Of a DNA stretch of 64,000 nt, positions 1 through 9,483 are shown piece after piece. Both the position numbers and the translations under genes were made by a program. The notes beneath the pieces were generated by a model. The model did no database searches. It had not been told where the DNA came from and saw only the letters and a list, made by a program, of their open reading frames with translations. Source of the stretch: Aporrectodea caliginosa (Eukaryota > Annelida > Clitellata > Crassiclitellata > Lumbricidae); the NCBI GenBank assembly GCA_020284085.1, contig JACEVL010000156.1:1-64000 (forward strand), given 5' to 3'. Each line of letters begins with the position of its first letter. Positions within the stretch are counted from its first letter, which is position 1.

Positions 1-127
1 TAAGAGGTACCTTCTATCTCACCGGTGTCTACTGTAGGGACAACAAGGCTTCGAGAATGTTGCACAAAGCCAAGCCGCTATTAGATCAGTATCTAAATCA
101 GTCCTACCAGAGATAGAGACTGCCCAT
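1..127 (+). repeat. Left flank of a dispersed repeat, cut by a transposon
   Basis: The last ~30 bases (about 98-127) resemble 16905-16933, the region leading into the second copy of a ~1-kb dispersed repeat. In this copy the repeat stops at 127 and resumes at 7029, with CTGCCCAT present on both sides of the intervening element. No gene is visible in the rest of the stretch. Confidence 0.5.
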
Positions 128-1200
128 TAGTGTGGCCCAAACTTGCACGGCAAAATTTTTTGTTGAAACTTGCTGCTCCACAAGGCTGCCCTTGTTCCAC
201 TTGACAAGAAGACTATGTGGTGAAAAAATTGAAGAGATCTGAGCATGTTTAGAGGTCGCGCCATTTTGACACTTTTTAGAAATCGCAAAAAACCGCACGT
301 CGCGTTTTAATAGCTACATTATAAATTAGGATTAACACCATGAACTCCAAGCACCTTCTTTCTAAATCATAATCTAGATGTCAACTGTATTTCAGTAAAT
401 TGAAGAACAATAAGCTTACTTACAAATAAAAAAGCTTGTTTTCAAGTTCTAATTGTCTTTAGAAAATGGTTGCTGAATTAGAGGTAGGCCTAATCTATAA
501 ATTTTGCATGCTAACTTATAGACTAAAGTTTTCATAACAATTCGTTTAATTTACAATTGGATTGTTCACTATTGCTCCTCATACCGCTAAATTTGCATGA
601 TTAAAGTATTTTTTATTTGTGAAGCACTCCTTAACTGTGAAATACAACGCATGCCTTTTCACTTTTTTATAATAAACGCTTATATGTAGCAAAAACAGCA
701 GCTATCATGGCATCAACCAGGAGTTCTCCACAATTTTGGCTGTTAGGGATGCCTAACAAGGACATTTTTGGGTCTGGACTACCAACAAATGGGGCTATGT
801 TTCATCACCAAAATGAGTGATTCGGGTGTTAGCTAGCTGCGGAAGTCGTATGACGGTTACAGTCTGCTGAAGAAGAATAGACTTAAATTCAAGATTTCTG
901 CCGACTCAAAGAGGGACAGTTTAAGGTCGATTTAAATTAACTATTTGACATCTCACGGAAAGATGCAATGACTTTGATGACAAGTCAAGAGGACAAGCTC
1001 TTTCTAAAAATGAGAAAAAAGATCCTTCAAGTTTGTTGCCAAAATCTTGACGAACAGAGAGACTCACAAGAATTTCAGCGGCGCTCAAGCGGCAGTTCGA
1101 AAGTAAGAATAAGTAGCCGACCAATTGCAACTAAGTAGTGTTGTTACAATTCAATGATTTGAAGCTTCTTGCATAGTTTCTTGAATACTCAGACCGTGTC

Positions 1201-1690
1201 ATCAAAGAAAAAGCAGTGGAGGCATTCAGTCGTCTTCTCTGGTATTTCACCGTGCACCCTGTGCCACTTGCTTTGTTTGATGAGAAAACAGTGAAACATC
1301 AAGGCCACTATGGTGAAAACCTTACTTACCCACCTAATCAGCTATCCACGAAACGGCTGGACAGGAGATCCTTTGACCACCACACTACACTGGAGGCGTA
1401 TGTCACAAGGAGTTCTTTAAAACTGCTTGGTCGTCTTACTATCCATGGTCAAGAACAAGCCAAAACTTTCCTATCGAAGCTTTCTGCTCTCTGACCATTG
1501 AACCCTACATTCCAGTCGATGAAGCCTAATGTCAAACTTTTGATGTAGTCAATGACTGTGCAGAACGTGGAGTGGCTCTGATCTTGTCTCGACAATGATG
1601 TAAGCTTACTAACTAAGAATGAGTCACAGAAACAATACTTGCTGCAACTTGACTCCAGTCATCGCACAATGATTTCTTTTCCGACAAGAG
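1201..1690 (+). pseudogene. Frameshifted C-terminal remnant of transposon protein (copy A)
   Basis: Three reading-frame pieces follow each other on the plus strand. The first (about 1204-1494) contains KEKAVEAFSRLLWYF, LALFDEK and later AYVTRSSLKLL. The second (1542-1597) reads DVVNDCAERGVALI. The third (1609-1690) reads LTKNESQKQYLLQL and ends SSHRTMISF. This order (ALFDE, NDxAERG, QKQxLLQ, HR) matches an uncharacterised protein type I recall from transposon-like sequences of aphids, hydra and molluscs; that recollection is from memory. Stops and frameshifts show it is not functional. Copy B carries the corresponding NATEKRDVKLIQDYN and LTNDEDQKPYLL pieces, so the two elements belong to one family. 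Confidence 0.6.
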
Positions 1691-1937
1691 CAAAATGAAA
1701 TAATCGCGGTTTTCGCGTTTTCCGGCACTTCAATGACGGTTATTTATGCAGACTGGAAAACTACTTTCATAATAAAAAATTATATTGCATTACAATGTGG
1801 CGCCCGGGTGGGTTTCCCGGGTCGGCCTTCTTGCCTGGTCCCTTTTCCCTTCCCCGCTGGTGGCGCCCCCTGTTGGCGCGGTGTGGCCTCTTGCTTTTCC
1901 CCCCCCCGCCTTAGCCGGTAGCGCGCTTTGGGTTGCT

Positions 1938-2160
1938 AGCCTTGGCCTCTAGGCTTGGCCTCTCTAGGCTTGGCCTCTCTAGGCTTGGCCTCTCTAGGCT
2001 TGGCCTCTCTAGGCTTGGCCTCTCTAGGCTTGGCCTCTCTAGGCTTGGCCTCATTTAGGCTCCGCCCCCTTAGGCTTGGCCTCGTAGGCTTGGCCTCTTC
2101 TAGGCTTGGCCTCTCTAGCTTGGCCTCATTTAGGCTCCGCCCCCTTAGGCTTGGCCTCTT
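1938..2160 (+). repeat. 15-bp minisatellite in U3 of the 5' LTR
   Basis: Tandem copies of about 15 bp (CTAGGCTTGGCCTCT) run from about 1938 and then continue in a degenerate form with TTTAGGCTCCGCCCC segments. The matching array in the 3' LTR (about 6194-6410) is about one unit shorter. The array sits directly upstream of the CCAAT/TATA promoter, so it may be an enhancer-like U3 repeat; that role is inferred. Confidence 0.8.
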
Positions 2161-2174
2161 TGGAGGGCTCCGCT

Positions 2175-2303
2175 GATTGGCTGGGTTAGCTATAAATAGG
2201 AGCGCTTCTGTATAGTTAAGTTTAGCTAGGTTGAGCAGTGTTCTGTGTGTGTTCGAGTGTTCGAGTGACTTTGATGACGTGATACGTCTGTGACGTGAAT
2301 AAA
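2175..2303 (+). promoter_or_regulatory. LTR promoter and poly(A) signal
   Basis: ATTGG at about 2176 is an inverted CCAAT box, TATAAATA lies at 2191-2198, and AATAAA lies at 2298-2303. GTGACGTG and GATGACGTGA resemble ATF/CREB half-sites. The same elements occur in the 3' LTR (TATAAATA 6432-6439, AATAAA 6539-6544). Transcription would start near 2220-2230 by TATA spacing. Confidence 0.75.
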
Positions 2304-2499
2304 GATCGTTATTTTAACTTCCTGTGTTGAATCCTTCGGGGGTTGACATTGACTGCGACGGCTCATCGGCTGGCAGACGCGAAGCCCACCGATAGACGAC
2401 GGTGGCCGTACTTGTGCTCCCATCCTGAGCAACACGCGCCTTACCTCGCCATCCTGAGAGAAGAGGCAAAGAAGTGGGCCCGTCCGATATTTGTCACAT

Positions 2500-2510
2500 T
2501 GGTACCAGAG
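2500..2510 (+). other. Primer-binding site
   Basis: TGGTACCAGAG starts two bases after the LTR end. It begins with TGG, complementary to a tRNA CCA end, and differs by one base from the TGGTAGCAGAG expected for an animal initiator-Met tRNA. The tRNA identity is therefore tentative. Confidence 0.7.
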
Positions 2511-2565
2511 CCGTGGGGTTTTGTCCGAGAGTTCCTGCCGCCGACGAAGCCAGAATCGACCGAAG

Positions 2566-5478
2566 ATGTTCCAGGGAGACGACGACGATACGATCGCCTA
2601 TTCGATGCCTAGTCAGATCCGCATGCCGGCCGAGACGTCGACGCCTGCTGCCGGGAGAGCAACCGCCGAGACGCGACCGGACCGAAGCCGCTTGCTGACG
2701 GAGATCGACTTCGATGATTTTGCGGAGCCGGGGAAAGCGAGCCTCCGCGAAGAAATGAAAGAAGAGACGACCGTGGAGCCGGAGAGATCGAGCTTCCGAG
2801 GAAAGACGGGCGAATTGACGACGGAAAAGAAGAAATTGAAACCGAGTTTCCGCGAAGAGACCGAAAGACCGGACGCACGGGAGACTTCGATGCCGAATTT
2901 GCTGGAAAGTGTCAGCGGTTTGCTGCGAAGCCGCCCGACGCCGATGAAGCCAGGCAAGTTCGATGGGACGGGCTCTTTGGAGTCGTTCCTGGTCCAGTTT
3001 GAGGTCTGCGCGACGCACAACCAGTGGACGGCCGCGGACCGGGTCGACTTTCTGCGATGTTCGCTAGAGAAGGCCGCTACGCAACTTCTCTGGGACTTTG
3101 GCGCTCAACCGAGCGTAAGTTACGAAGAACTCGTGGAACGCCTCCGCCAAAGATACGGGACGGAAGGCCAGGCAGAAACCTTCCGTGCCCAGCTGTACTA
3201 CCGACGCCAACGCCCGGAAGAAAACCTGAGCGACCTGCTGCATGAAATCCGACGACTGGTGGTCTTGGCCTACCCGGTGCCTTCCAACGAGACCACGCAG
3301 ATCATCGCGAAAGACGCCTTCCTGGAAGCCATGAGAGACCGGGAGCTCTCGCTCAAAGTACGCGAGCGAGAACCCAAGAATCTGGACGAGGCGTACCGGA
3401 CCGCGCTGCGTCTGGAGGCCTATCAGCGAACGAACGACTCCGACGATCGCCGCAGACCGCCAAACCGAGTGCGCGGGACTCAGGAAACTGATCTGAGTGC
3501 CCAGCTCCAAGCGCAAATGGACCGGTTCCTGGCGACGCAGAAGGACGAACAGCGGAGATTTCAGCGAGACATTGAGAAAAGAATTGATGAGCAACTCCGG
3601 GAACTCCGCCCGAGAAATCCGCCTGAAGAATCGGCCCGAGACGCCCGGCCTGAACGAGACCGCGCGGGCCCTCCGGAGAACCAGCGACGCTCAATGACCT
3701 GCTTCAACTGCGGACGAGCCGGTCACATCGCCCGCAACTGCCGCCAAGCTCGACGCCAGAACCGCCAGAATGAGACTGCGACGACCGAGCCCGATGCTTC
3801 GACGCCACCGGACCCGGTGGTCATGAATCATACGACACGCCCGAAAGTGCCGGACCGCGCAACGAGCAACGCCGTCTACATTCGCGGGGAGATCAACGGA
3901 CGACCGCAGCTATGCCTGATCGACACTGGATCGGAAGTCAGCCTGGTGCCTTCATCTACTGTCGACGGGTTAGACCTTCGCTCTTGCAATCGCTTTTTGA
4001 TGGCTGCTAATGGGTCAGATATACGTGTCCTTGGGGAGGTGCGGGTGCCCATTAAGATATTTGACGGGTTTTACATCCATAGTTCTTTCCTTGTGTCCGA
4101 TCAGATTACCGAGCCCATGTTAGGCATGGACTGGTTACGGGAACATCGCTGCCGCTTAGGATTTGGTATGGGATCCCTATTTGTGAGGCGCAGGCGTATC
4201 TCTTTGGTAAGGGGCAATGGGTCCACGTGGTGCCGGCGCGTGATCGTCGCCGAGGAGGTGTTGGTGGCCCCTAAATCCCAGAGGGATATTCCGATTAAGA
4301 CAATGTACGGGGATCTAACGACCGTAGCGCCAGCCTGGATGACGGAGGCTAGGGAGATCCAACCTGGGGTCCATCTTGCCCGCGTAGTTGTCGGAGACCA
4401 CGCAGATGCCCGGGTAAGGGTGGTAAATTTAAGCGAGGATCCGGTCAGGCTGCCGAAGAATCAGCCACTAGGGGATTTGCACCCGGTGCAGGTAGAGTTG
4501 AGCGGAAGGAACCGCGCGAATGGAGACGCGGTTGGCCATGCCTCCCCGAGCGAGAAATTACTCGAGGATTTGCCCGAAGAAGTGACGCCCGAGATACGGG
4601 AACGATTGGGCGCTTTGCTTGTTGAATATAATGATGTCTTTTCCGCTACTGACCGGGATTTAGGCAAAACTTCTGTATGCACCCATAAGATAGAGACCGG
4701 CGATGCGCGCCCCGTAAGACAGCCATTAAGACGACCGCCGCTGCCGCATAGGGTCACGATCGATACTCAGCTAGACAGCATGTTAGCCGACGAGATAATT
4801 GAACCTGCTGTAAGTGAGTTGGCCGCGAATGTTGTGTTAGCACGCAAGAAGGACGGCTCGCGGAGATTTTGCGTAGGTTATCGGCAATTGATTGGGATGC
4901 TGTTCCCCTTTCTCCTGATGACCATGAGCGGTTTCATTAAGAGTGGAAAGGTTATTCCAAGGGCCAAACAGGGGGTTTCCTTGGTAGCTGGGGCCCTCGA
5001 GGGAAACGTAGTTGTGAGGTCTGGGGCTCCGCGTCCAATACTGGCCGATCAGAGTACGGGATTTCGGGGAGGCCTGTTTCGGGAGGTTTATGGGATCCAT
5101 CGGCGAAGAGTGTTTAGCTGCTATCCCAGGGAGAAGGGCTTAAGTGGGCGCCTACCCAAGACCGTGAACGCCATGTTTGGGGAAGTTATACGCAGCCATC
5201 AAAGGGTGTGGGTTGAAGTTCTTTCCCTTGTCCTGGCCACCTCCCCATGCACGGTGATGGAGCGCTGCGGCCTCGTCAACTACAGGCTCCGCAAGTCTGC
5301 GCACTCCAAGCCATTCGTCGCCCACGTCGATAAACTGAGGCCTTGCTTCGAAGAAGGCCTACACGACGCCGACGAGAACGCCGCTCATGACGACGCTTCG
5401 ATGGACGATCTGCCGGAAGTTAGCCAGAACTCTCGACGCCCGAAGAGGACGATTCGCCGTCCTGCCCGCTTTCAGTAA
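2566..5478 (+). CDS. Ty3-type Gag-protease with truncated RT and integrase tail
   Basis: One open frame of about 970 codons. ATG 2566 is preferred because the upstream in-frame ATG at 2491 lies inside the LTR. In order: a basic/acidic leader; a Gag capsid-like region (about residues 125-285, with KPGKFDGTGSLESFLVQF and LRQRYGTEGQ); a CCHC knuckle CFNCGRAGHIARNC near residue 379; an aspartic protease with LIDTGSEVSLV near residue 450; then the start of RT (IEPAVSELAANVVLARKKDGS, about residues 740-770). After YRQL the sequence no longer reads as RT: the LPRID and YxDD motifs, RNase H and the integrase core are absent. About 340 bp of unrecognised sequence leads to an integrase-like tail, VNYRLRKSAHSKPFVAHVDK, near residues 893-912. 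The product could supply Gag and protease but not reverse transcription or integration. That the frame stays open across the deletion is unusual and may be chance. Confidence 0.88.
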   Translation: MFQGDDDDTIAYSMPSQIRMPAETSTPAAGRATAETRPDRSRLLTEIDFDDFAEPGKASLREEMKEETTVEPERSSFRGKTGELTTEKKKLKPSFREETERPDARETSMPNLLESVSGLLRSRPTPMKPGKFDGTGSLESFLVQFEVCATHNQWTAADRVDFLRCSLEKAATQLLWDFGAQPSVSYEELVERLRQRYGTEGQAETFRAQLYYRRQRPEENLSDLLHEIRRLVVLAYPVPSNETTQIIAKDAFLEAMRDRELSLKVREREPKNLDEAYRTALRLEAYQRTNDSDDRRRPPNRVRGTQETDLSAQLQAQMDRFLATQKDEQRRFQRDIEKRIDEQLRELRPRNPPEESARDARPERDRAGPPENQRRSMTCFNCGRAGHIARNCRQARRQNRQNETATTEPDASTPPDPVVMNHTTRPKVPDRATSNAVYIRGEINGRPQLCLIDTGSEVSLVPSSTVDGLDLRSCNRFLMAANGSDIRVLGEVRVPIKIFDGFYIHSSFLVSDQITEPMLGMDWLREHRCRLGFGMGSLFVRRRRISLVRGNGSTWCRRVIVAEEVLVAPKSQRDIPIKTMYGDLTTVAPAWMTEAREIQPGVHLARVVVGDHADARVRVVNLSEDPVRLPKNQPLGDLHPVQVELSGRNRANGDAVGHASPSEKLLEDLPEEVTPEIRERLGALLVEYNDVFSATDRDLGKTSVCTHKIETGDARPVRQPLRRPPLPHRVTIDTQLDSMLADEIIEPAVSELAANVVLARKKDGSRRFCVGYRQLIGMLFPFLLMTMSGFIKSGKVIPRAKQGVSLVAGALEGNVVVRSGAPRPILADQSTGFRGGLFREVYGIHRRRVFSCYPREKGLSGRLPKTVNAMFGEVIRSHQRVWVEVLSLVLATSPCTVMERCGLVNYRLRKSAHSKPFVAHVDKLRPCFEEGLHDADENAAHDDASMDDLPEVSQNSRRPKRTIRRPARFQ

Positions 5479-6040
5479 GCGAGCTGCCGTTTCCCGAACG
5501 ATGACAGTGGTGTTTGTCTGCGACTGACAGAAGGACCTTGCCCTTTTCTGTACAATAACTCTGTCGCCCTGCTTTCCAGAAACGCGAGAGACTTGGCCGC
5601 TCAAAAGAGCATTGCATAGATCTTGTCTTGATTGCTTTGTTGCCGAGAAACGGCATGTTTATGTTCGTTACTTTGTGCCGAGCTTTCGGGCCCGTTGGCC
5701 ACGGTTATAAATTGAATTGTAGGTTTTGCGGATTTGATGGACCGCGTGAGGAAGAACATTTTTCTGAGAGGCTTTGTTGGTCCCGTTGACCACTCTAGTT
5801 GCGTAGCCGGACTCCGGCTGAACATTTTGGAAAGTTGGCCCGTTGGCCATGCGAAATTTTGAGAGGACTTTCTGTGAAATGTCTTTAGAGACTTGGCCCG
5901 AGGGCCGCGTTGAATTCGCCAAGATTGGCTGCGACATATTAGAGATCTGGACTTTTGTTTGGCCCGTTGGCCGCGTAGTTAAGCCGTTGTTGTTGTTGGG
6001 GCTTGGGGAGCCTCGAGAGATGAGGTCATCTCTTATTGTA
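5479..6040 (+). other. 3' untranslated region of the LTR element
   Basis: No domain-bearing ORF is visible between the stop at 5476-5478 and the polypurine tract. The stretch contains five spaced copies of a GGCC-type motif, listed separately. Confidence 0.6.
5688..5974 (+). repeat. Five spaced copies of TTGGCCCGTTGGCC motif
   Basis: Copies lie at about 5688-5700, 5777-5792, 5835-5850, 5893-5909 and 5959-5974, spaced roughly 57-90 bp apart. The core GGCCCGTTGGCC has two GGCC blocks that could pair in RNA. The copies vary (GTCCCGTTGACC, GGCCCGAGGGCC), and two of the changes keep the two halves complementary (GTCC/GACC? and GGCC/GGCC), though I have not folded them. Confidence 0.65.
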
Positions 6041-6051
6041 GCGGGGGAGGG
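6041..6051 (+). other. Polypurine tract
   Basis: GCGGGGGAGGG directly precedes the 3' LTR start (TGTGGCG at 6052), the standard position of the plus-strand priming site. Confidence 0.8.
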
Positions 6052-6739
6052 TGTGGCGCCCGGGTGGGTTTCCCGGGTCGGCCTTCTTGCCTGGTCCCTT
6101 TTCCCTTCCCCGCTGGTGGCGCCCCCTGTTGGCGCGGTGTGGCCTCCTGCTTTTCCCCCCCCCCGCCTTAGCCGGTAGCGCGCTTTGGGTTGCTAGCCTT
6201 GGCCTCTAGGCTTGGCCTCTCTAGGCTTGGCCTCTCTAGGCTTGGCCTCTCTAGGCTTGGCCTCTCTAGGCTTGGCCTCTCTAGCTTGGCCTCATTTAGG
6301 CTCCGCCCCCTTAGGCTTGGCCTCGTAGGCTTGGCCTCTTCTAGGCTTGGCCTCTCTAGCTTGGCCTCATTTAGGCTCCGCCCCCTTAGGCTTGGCCTCT
6401 TTGGAGGGCTCCGCTGATTGGCTGGGTTAGCTATAAATAGGAGCGCTTCTGTATAGTTAAGTTTAGCTAGGTTGAGCAGTGTTCTGTGTGTGTTCGAGTG
6501 TTCGAGTGACTTTGATGACGTGATACGTCTGTGACGTGAATAAAGATCGTTATTTTAACTTCCTGTGTTGAATCCTTCGGTGTTTGACATTGACTGCGAC
6601 GGCTCATCGGCTGGCAGACGCGAAGCCCACCGATAGACGACGGTGGCCGTACTTGTGCTCCCATCCTGAGCAACACGCGCCTTACCTCGCCATCCTGAGA
6701 GAAGAGGCAAAGAAGTGGGCCCGTCCGATATTTGTCACA
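6052..6739 (+). repeat. 3' LTR
   Basis: Second copy of the LTR, beginning TGTGGCG after the polypurine tract and ending CACA. It differs from the 5' copy by about one minisatellite unit and scattered substitutions, for example near 6580. Confidence 0.92.
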
Positions 6740-7036
6740 CAATTTATTTGCATTTAATGCACTCTGACTAAGCAGTAACACTGCGGTATATATATATTTT
6801 ATTAGGCTGTTCAACGTTCAAAATAATGACTGCCGTGAAATTCAAAATGATAGCCTACATGTCTTTTGACGTTTCATACTATATAGAGTAAAAGTGTGCA
6901 AAAGGCGCGACCTCTAAATATAGTTCAATCTGCCCAAAATTTTGCATACAGGGTTATATTTTCATGTGTAACAAATGCAGCCTTGTGTAGCCAAACAATT
7001 CCACCTTTTTTTGTTTTGGGCCACCCTACTGCCCAT

Positions 7037-8090
7037 GGTGAGTAAGGAGTCAGACAAAAAGCAATCGTAGGTTATGTACGAAACGACGTAAGCCACTGAA
7101 CGGCATTGACAGATAGAGGAAGAGATGGAGGCAGTATTCGCGAGGCACGCGTCATAAATTATGTCATTGATTAAGTATTGTATTGCGATTCTGCCACTGC
7201 CTTAAAGACATGCCAGACCGTAACAACCACCTGCACGTCTACCTTTAATATGGCCATTTAAATAGAACATGAACTATGACTTAAGCGAAACTGACATAGA
7301 CGTAACTATCAGCGACCGGCGACACACACAGAGAGAAAGAGAGACACAGAGTCACAGAGAGCGAGAGAAAGACAGACAGAAAGAGACAAACAGAGAGAGA
7401 CAGACAGAGAGACAGACAGAGACAGAGAGACAGAGAGAGATTGACGATAGAAGAGATGGCAAAAACGTCTATTAGATGAAAAACTGCCACTCTCAATAAC
7501 TCATGTATTCTGTTGCGTTTTGTCGACAGTTTTGTGTTAAATAAACGAATATGATGATGATGATGATGATAATATTGTAACGCCTCTTTCGCAGTTTAAA
7601 ATCCTGTTCACAACTTGCCATTGCACAGATCACCTTGCTTATCAGAGTGAAGGGGTCTAAGGACAAAGGTAGATGAGACGAAAAACAAATAACCCTACTT
7701 TGCATTCTTGTAATTACTTGTTACGTTCGCTATTACTGATAGATTCGTTTGCAACATTAGGCCTACCGATCATCACCTCCGTGGTTCTATGTTGAAAAAA
7801 GACAAATTCGTCGGAAATGCCGGATGGTGGGAGACGATATCAGACGTTAAAGACGATGGAGGACAGGCCTAACTGAGCAAAAACGGTTCATGAGAAACAT
7901 GCTTCATTACTGTGGTAGAAGGAGATTCAGTACTGGGGTCGGGGAATTCTCTCGAGCGTGGCAAACCATCGAAGCTATAGGCGATCTGTCAACGCTGCTG
8001 AAGCGAAACAAGGTCTGCAGCGGAGGCGGGGCACAGCAGACTACGCTCTCAGCGGAGGGCTTCAATAAGTTCCAGGCATTTCTATAGCGA
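7037..8090 (+). repeat. Dispersed ~1-kb repeat, copy 1
   Basis: It matches 16934-18360 in blocks: ACTGCCCATGGTGAGT, then GGCATTGACAGAT and GCGAGGCACGCG, then ATGGCCATTTAAATAGA before a GACA microsatellite, then TCAGAGTGAAGGGGTCTAAGG, and finally AAGCGAAACAAGG near 8003. No protein domain was recognised. The family may be a non-autonomous element; its true ends are not resolved. Confidence 0.7.
7322..7442 (+). repeat. GACA/GAGA microsatellite
   Basis: Purine-rich CACAGAGA/GACAGA repeats. The second copy of the dispersed repeat has a similar array at the same internal position (17217-17318), so it is part of the family. Confidence 0.85.
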
Positions 8091-8617
8091 CACTGTGATA
8101 ATGATTAGGGCATCAGTCAGTGGTCTCCATTAAAGAAAACCGAGGCGAAGCCTAAGCAGTAAGCCAGATTCCACTTCCATTTAGGGAAACAGTTTTTCAT
8201 CAATCCAGCTTCCATTTTAAATTGACAATATCAAATAGCTTCGTAGACTGTCGGCGAAATGTCTGTAGACGAAGTGTCGTAGACGAGAAATCTGTAGACG
8301 AATTGTCATGACACCCTGACCACCATCATTCGTAACAAATTCAAAATTCAAATTTTATTTGTAACAAACGGCAATAGAGACGAGAACACGAATTTCTTAA
8401 AATAAAGTGCAGGCGACAATTAAGAAGGAACGGTCATTTATTAACGTAAATAATGTAAACGAATTCTCAAAGAATATGATATAGCAAAGAGAATAGATAT
8501 TATAACATAACTGTTTGAAATTTCACATGATAACTAGGATAAAACCGTTGCACGAGATGACGAAACGATTTAATGCAAATTGTCCCCATTGTCAACAACC
8601 CTAAGAGTGATTTATTC
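8091..8617. other. Intergenic stretch, 3' side of F-box-like gene
   Basis: AT-rich. One copy of the TTTCATCAATCCAGCTTCCA minisatellite core lies near 8195. TTTATT at 8611-8616 reads AATAAA on the minus strand and may serve as the poly(A) signal of the gene ending at 8618. Nothing else was recognised. Confidence 0.5.
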
Positions 8618-9483
8618 TTATATGAAACGGAAGATAGCCAAAACAAGGATACTAGAAGGCTGAGAACTATAAATAGACATTATCTCGTTTCTCTCGCTAT
8701 CAAAGCGCAATTTACAGGGGTGAAAGATCTCTACCTCATGCGGCTGTAGACCAGTAAAATCCAGGAGATTAAGTTCTGAGTCTAAAAGCTCGAAACTGCA
8801 TTGATAATTGGTTATCAAAATTCTGCCATAAATATCTGCAAAATTCACACTAGTCTCTGCCTCAAGTGCTGATTGATATCGGCGTACAACGCTCCCAAAC
8901 GTATCGATCTCCATTAAATGTGTCTTTTCTTGGTCATCCTCCGAAACCAATACAAGGTTTCCGTTTGATTTTTGAATTACATTCTCAACAGTTTTGAAAC
9001 CATACACATCTGGGGACAACACTATTTCATGCTGCAACGAACCATTCACCGCATAAATGCTTACTATTGTAGGATACGGGTTTCGCTGCCTTGAAAGGGT
9101 TAGCAGGCCACCATTGGCGGATACTGATATAGTGCGCAATGGCAACTTTGGAACAGTAATCCATGGTGATAGTTTAAACTGCTCTTCTTCGTCTTTTGTA
9201 ATGCGTAATACTGAATCAGATTTCGAAGATTCGTCCACCTCCGCGTTAAGTACATACACACAGTTTGAAACTGGGCAACCTGCTATGTCCCCCGGACATA
9301 TTCCTGGTAATGGGATGACATCTTTCACCTCTGCCATATTGTTGCGGTCGAGAACATTAATAACATAGTCGTCACCATCTGGTTTGCAGAGTACAAATAT
9401 TTCATCTTTCAGTATAGCCATATCGATGTCTACAAACTGGATCGGATACTGATGCAAAATTTCCAAACGAATCGTCTCCTGAG
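8618..9483 (-). CDS. F-box-like gene, exon 4 (propeller-like domain)
   Basis: 866 nt following a poly-T tract and AG (minus strand). It begins AQETIRLEILHQYP after the split codon and stays open for 287 codons to TAA at 8620-8618. The length suits a six-bladed propeller. The AATAAA just after the stop is a plausible poly(A) signal. Confidence 0.8.

Larger units (their letters stand above)
1796..2498 (+). repeat. 5' LTR
   Basis: It matches 6052-6739 almost base for base, apart from roughly one extra 15-bp minisatellite unit and a few substitutions. It begins TGTGGCGCCCGGG and ends TTGTCACA. It contains an inverted CCAAT box (ATTGG), a TATA box and a poly(A) signal in the usual U3-R order. Confidence 0.92.
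1796..6739 (+). mobile_element. Ty3-type LTR retrotransposon, internally deleted
   Basis: Two nearly identical ~0.7-kb LTRs (1796-2498 and 6052-6739), starting TGTG and ending CACA, flank a primer-binding site, one long gag-pol-like ORF and a polypurine tract. The ORF has Gag, a CCHC knuckle, an aspartic protease and only the start of reverse transcriptase, followed by an integrase-like C-terminal tail. Most of RT, RNase H and integrase is missing, so the copy cannot move by itself. ACAA at 1792-1795 and 6739-6742 is a probable 4-bp target duplication, overlapping the LTR end by one base. It is nested in transposon copy A just after that element's protein remnant. LTR similarity suggests recent insertion. 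Confidence 0.93.
128..7028 (+). mobile_element. DNA transposon with TAG(G/T)GTGGCCC ends (copy A)
   Basis: The left end reads TAGTGTGGCCCAAAC and the right end, reverse-complemented, TAGGGTGGCCCAAAAC. The 8-bp sequence CTGCCCAT lies at 120-127 and again at 7029-7036, as expected of a target-site duplication. A perfect 15-bp inverted repeat (TTTAGAGGTCGCGCC) lies about 110-120 bp inside each end, at about 248-262 and 6906-6920. Without the LTR retrotransposon nested at 1796-6739 the element is about 1.95 kb, almost the length of copy B (54540-56505). A decayed protein remnant at 1201-1690 shares motifs with copy B. The superfamily is not certain. An 8-bp duplication is typical of hAT and P elements, and subterminal inverted repeats ~125 bp inside the ends are known from the Drosophila P element. 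Confidence 0.75.

Noticed and set aside
2494..3694. Antisense and shifted ORFs over gag
   Set aside because: The GC-rich gag frame with strong domains explains the sequence; the others have no domain and are shadows.
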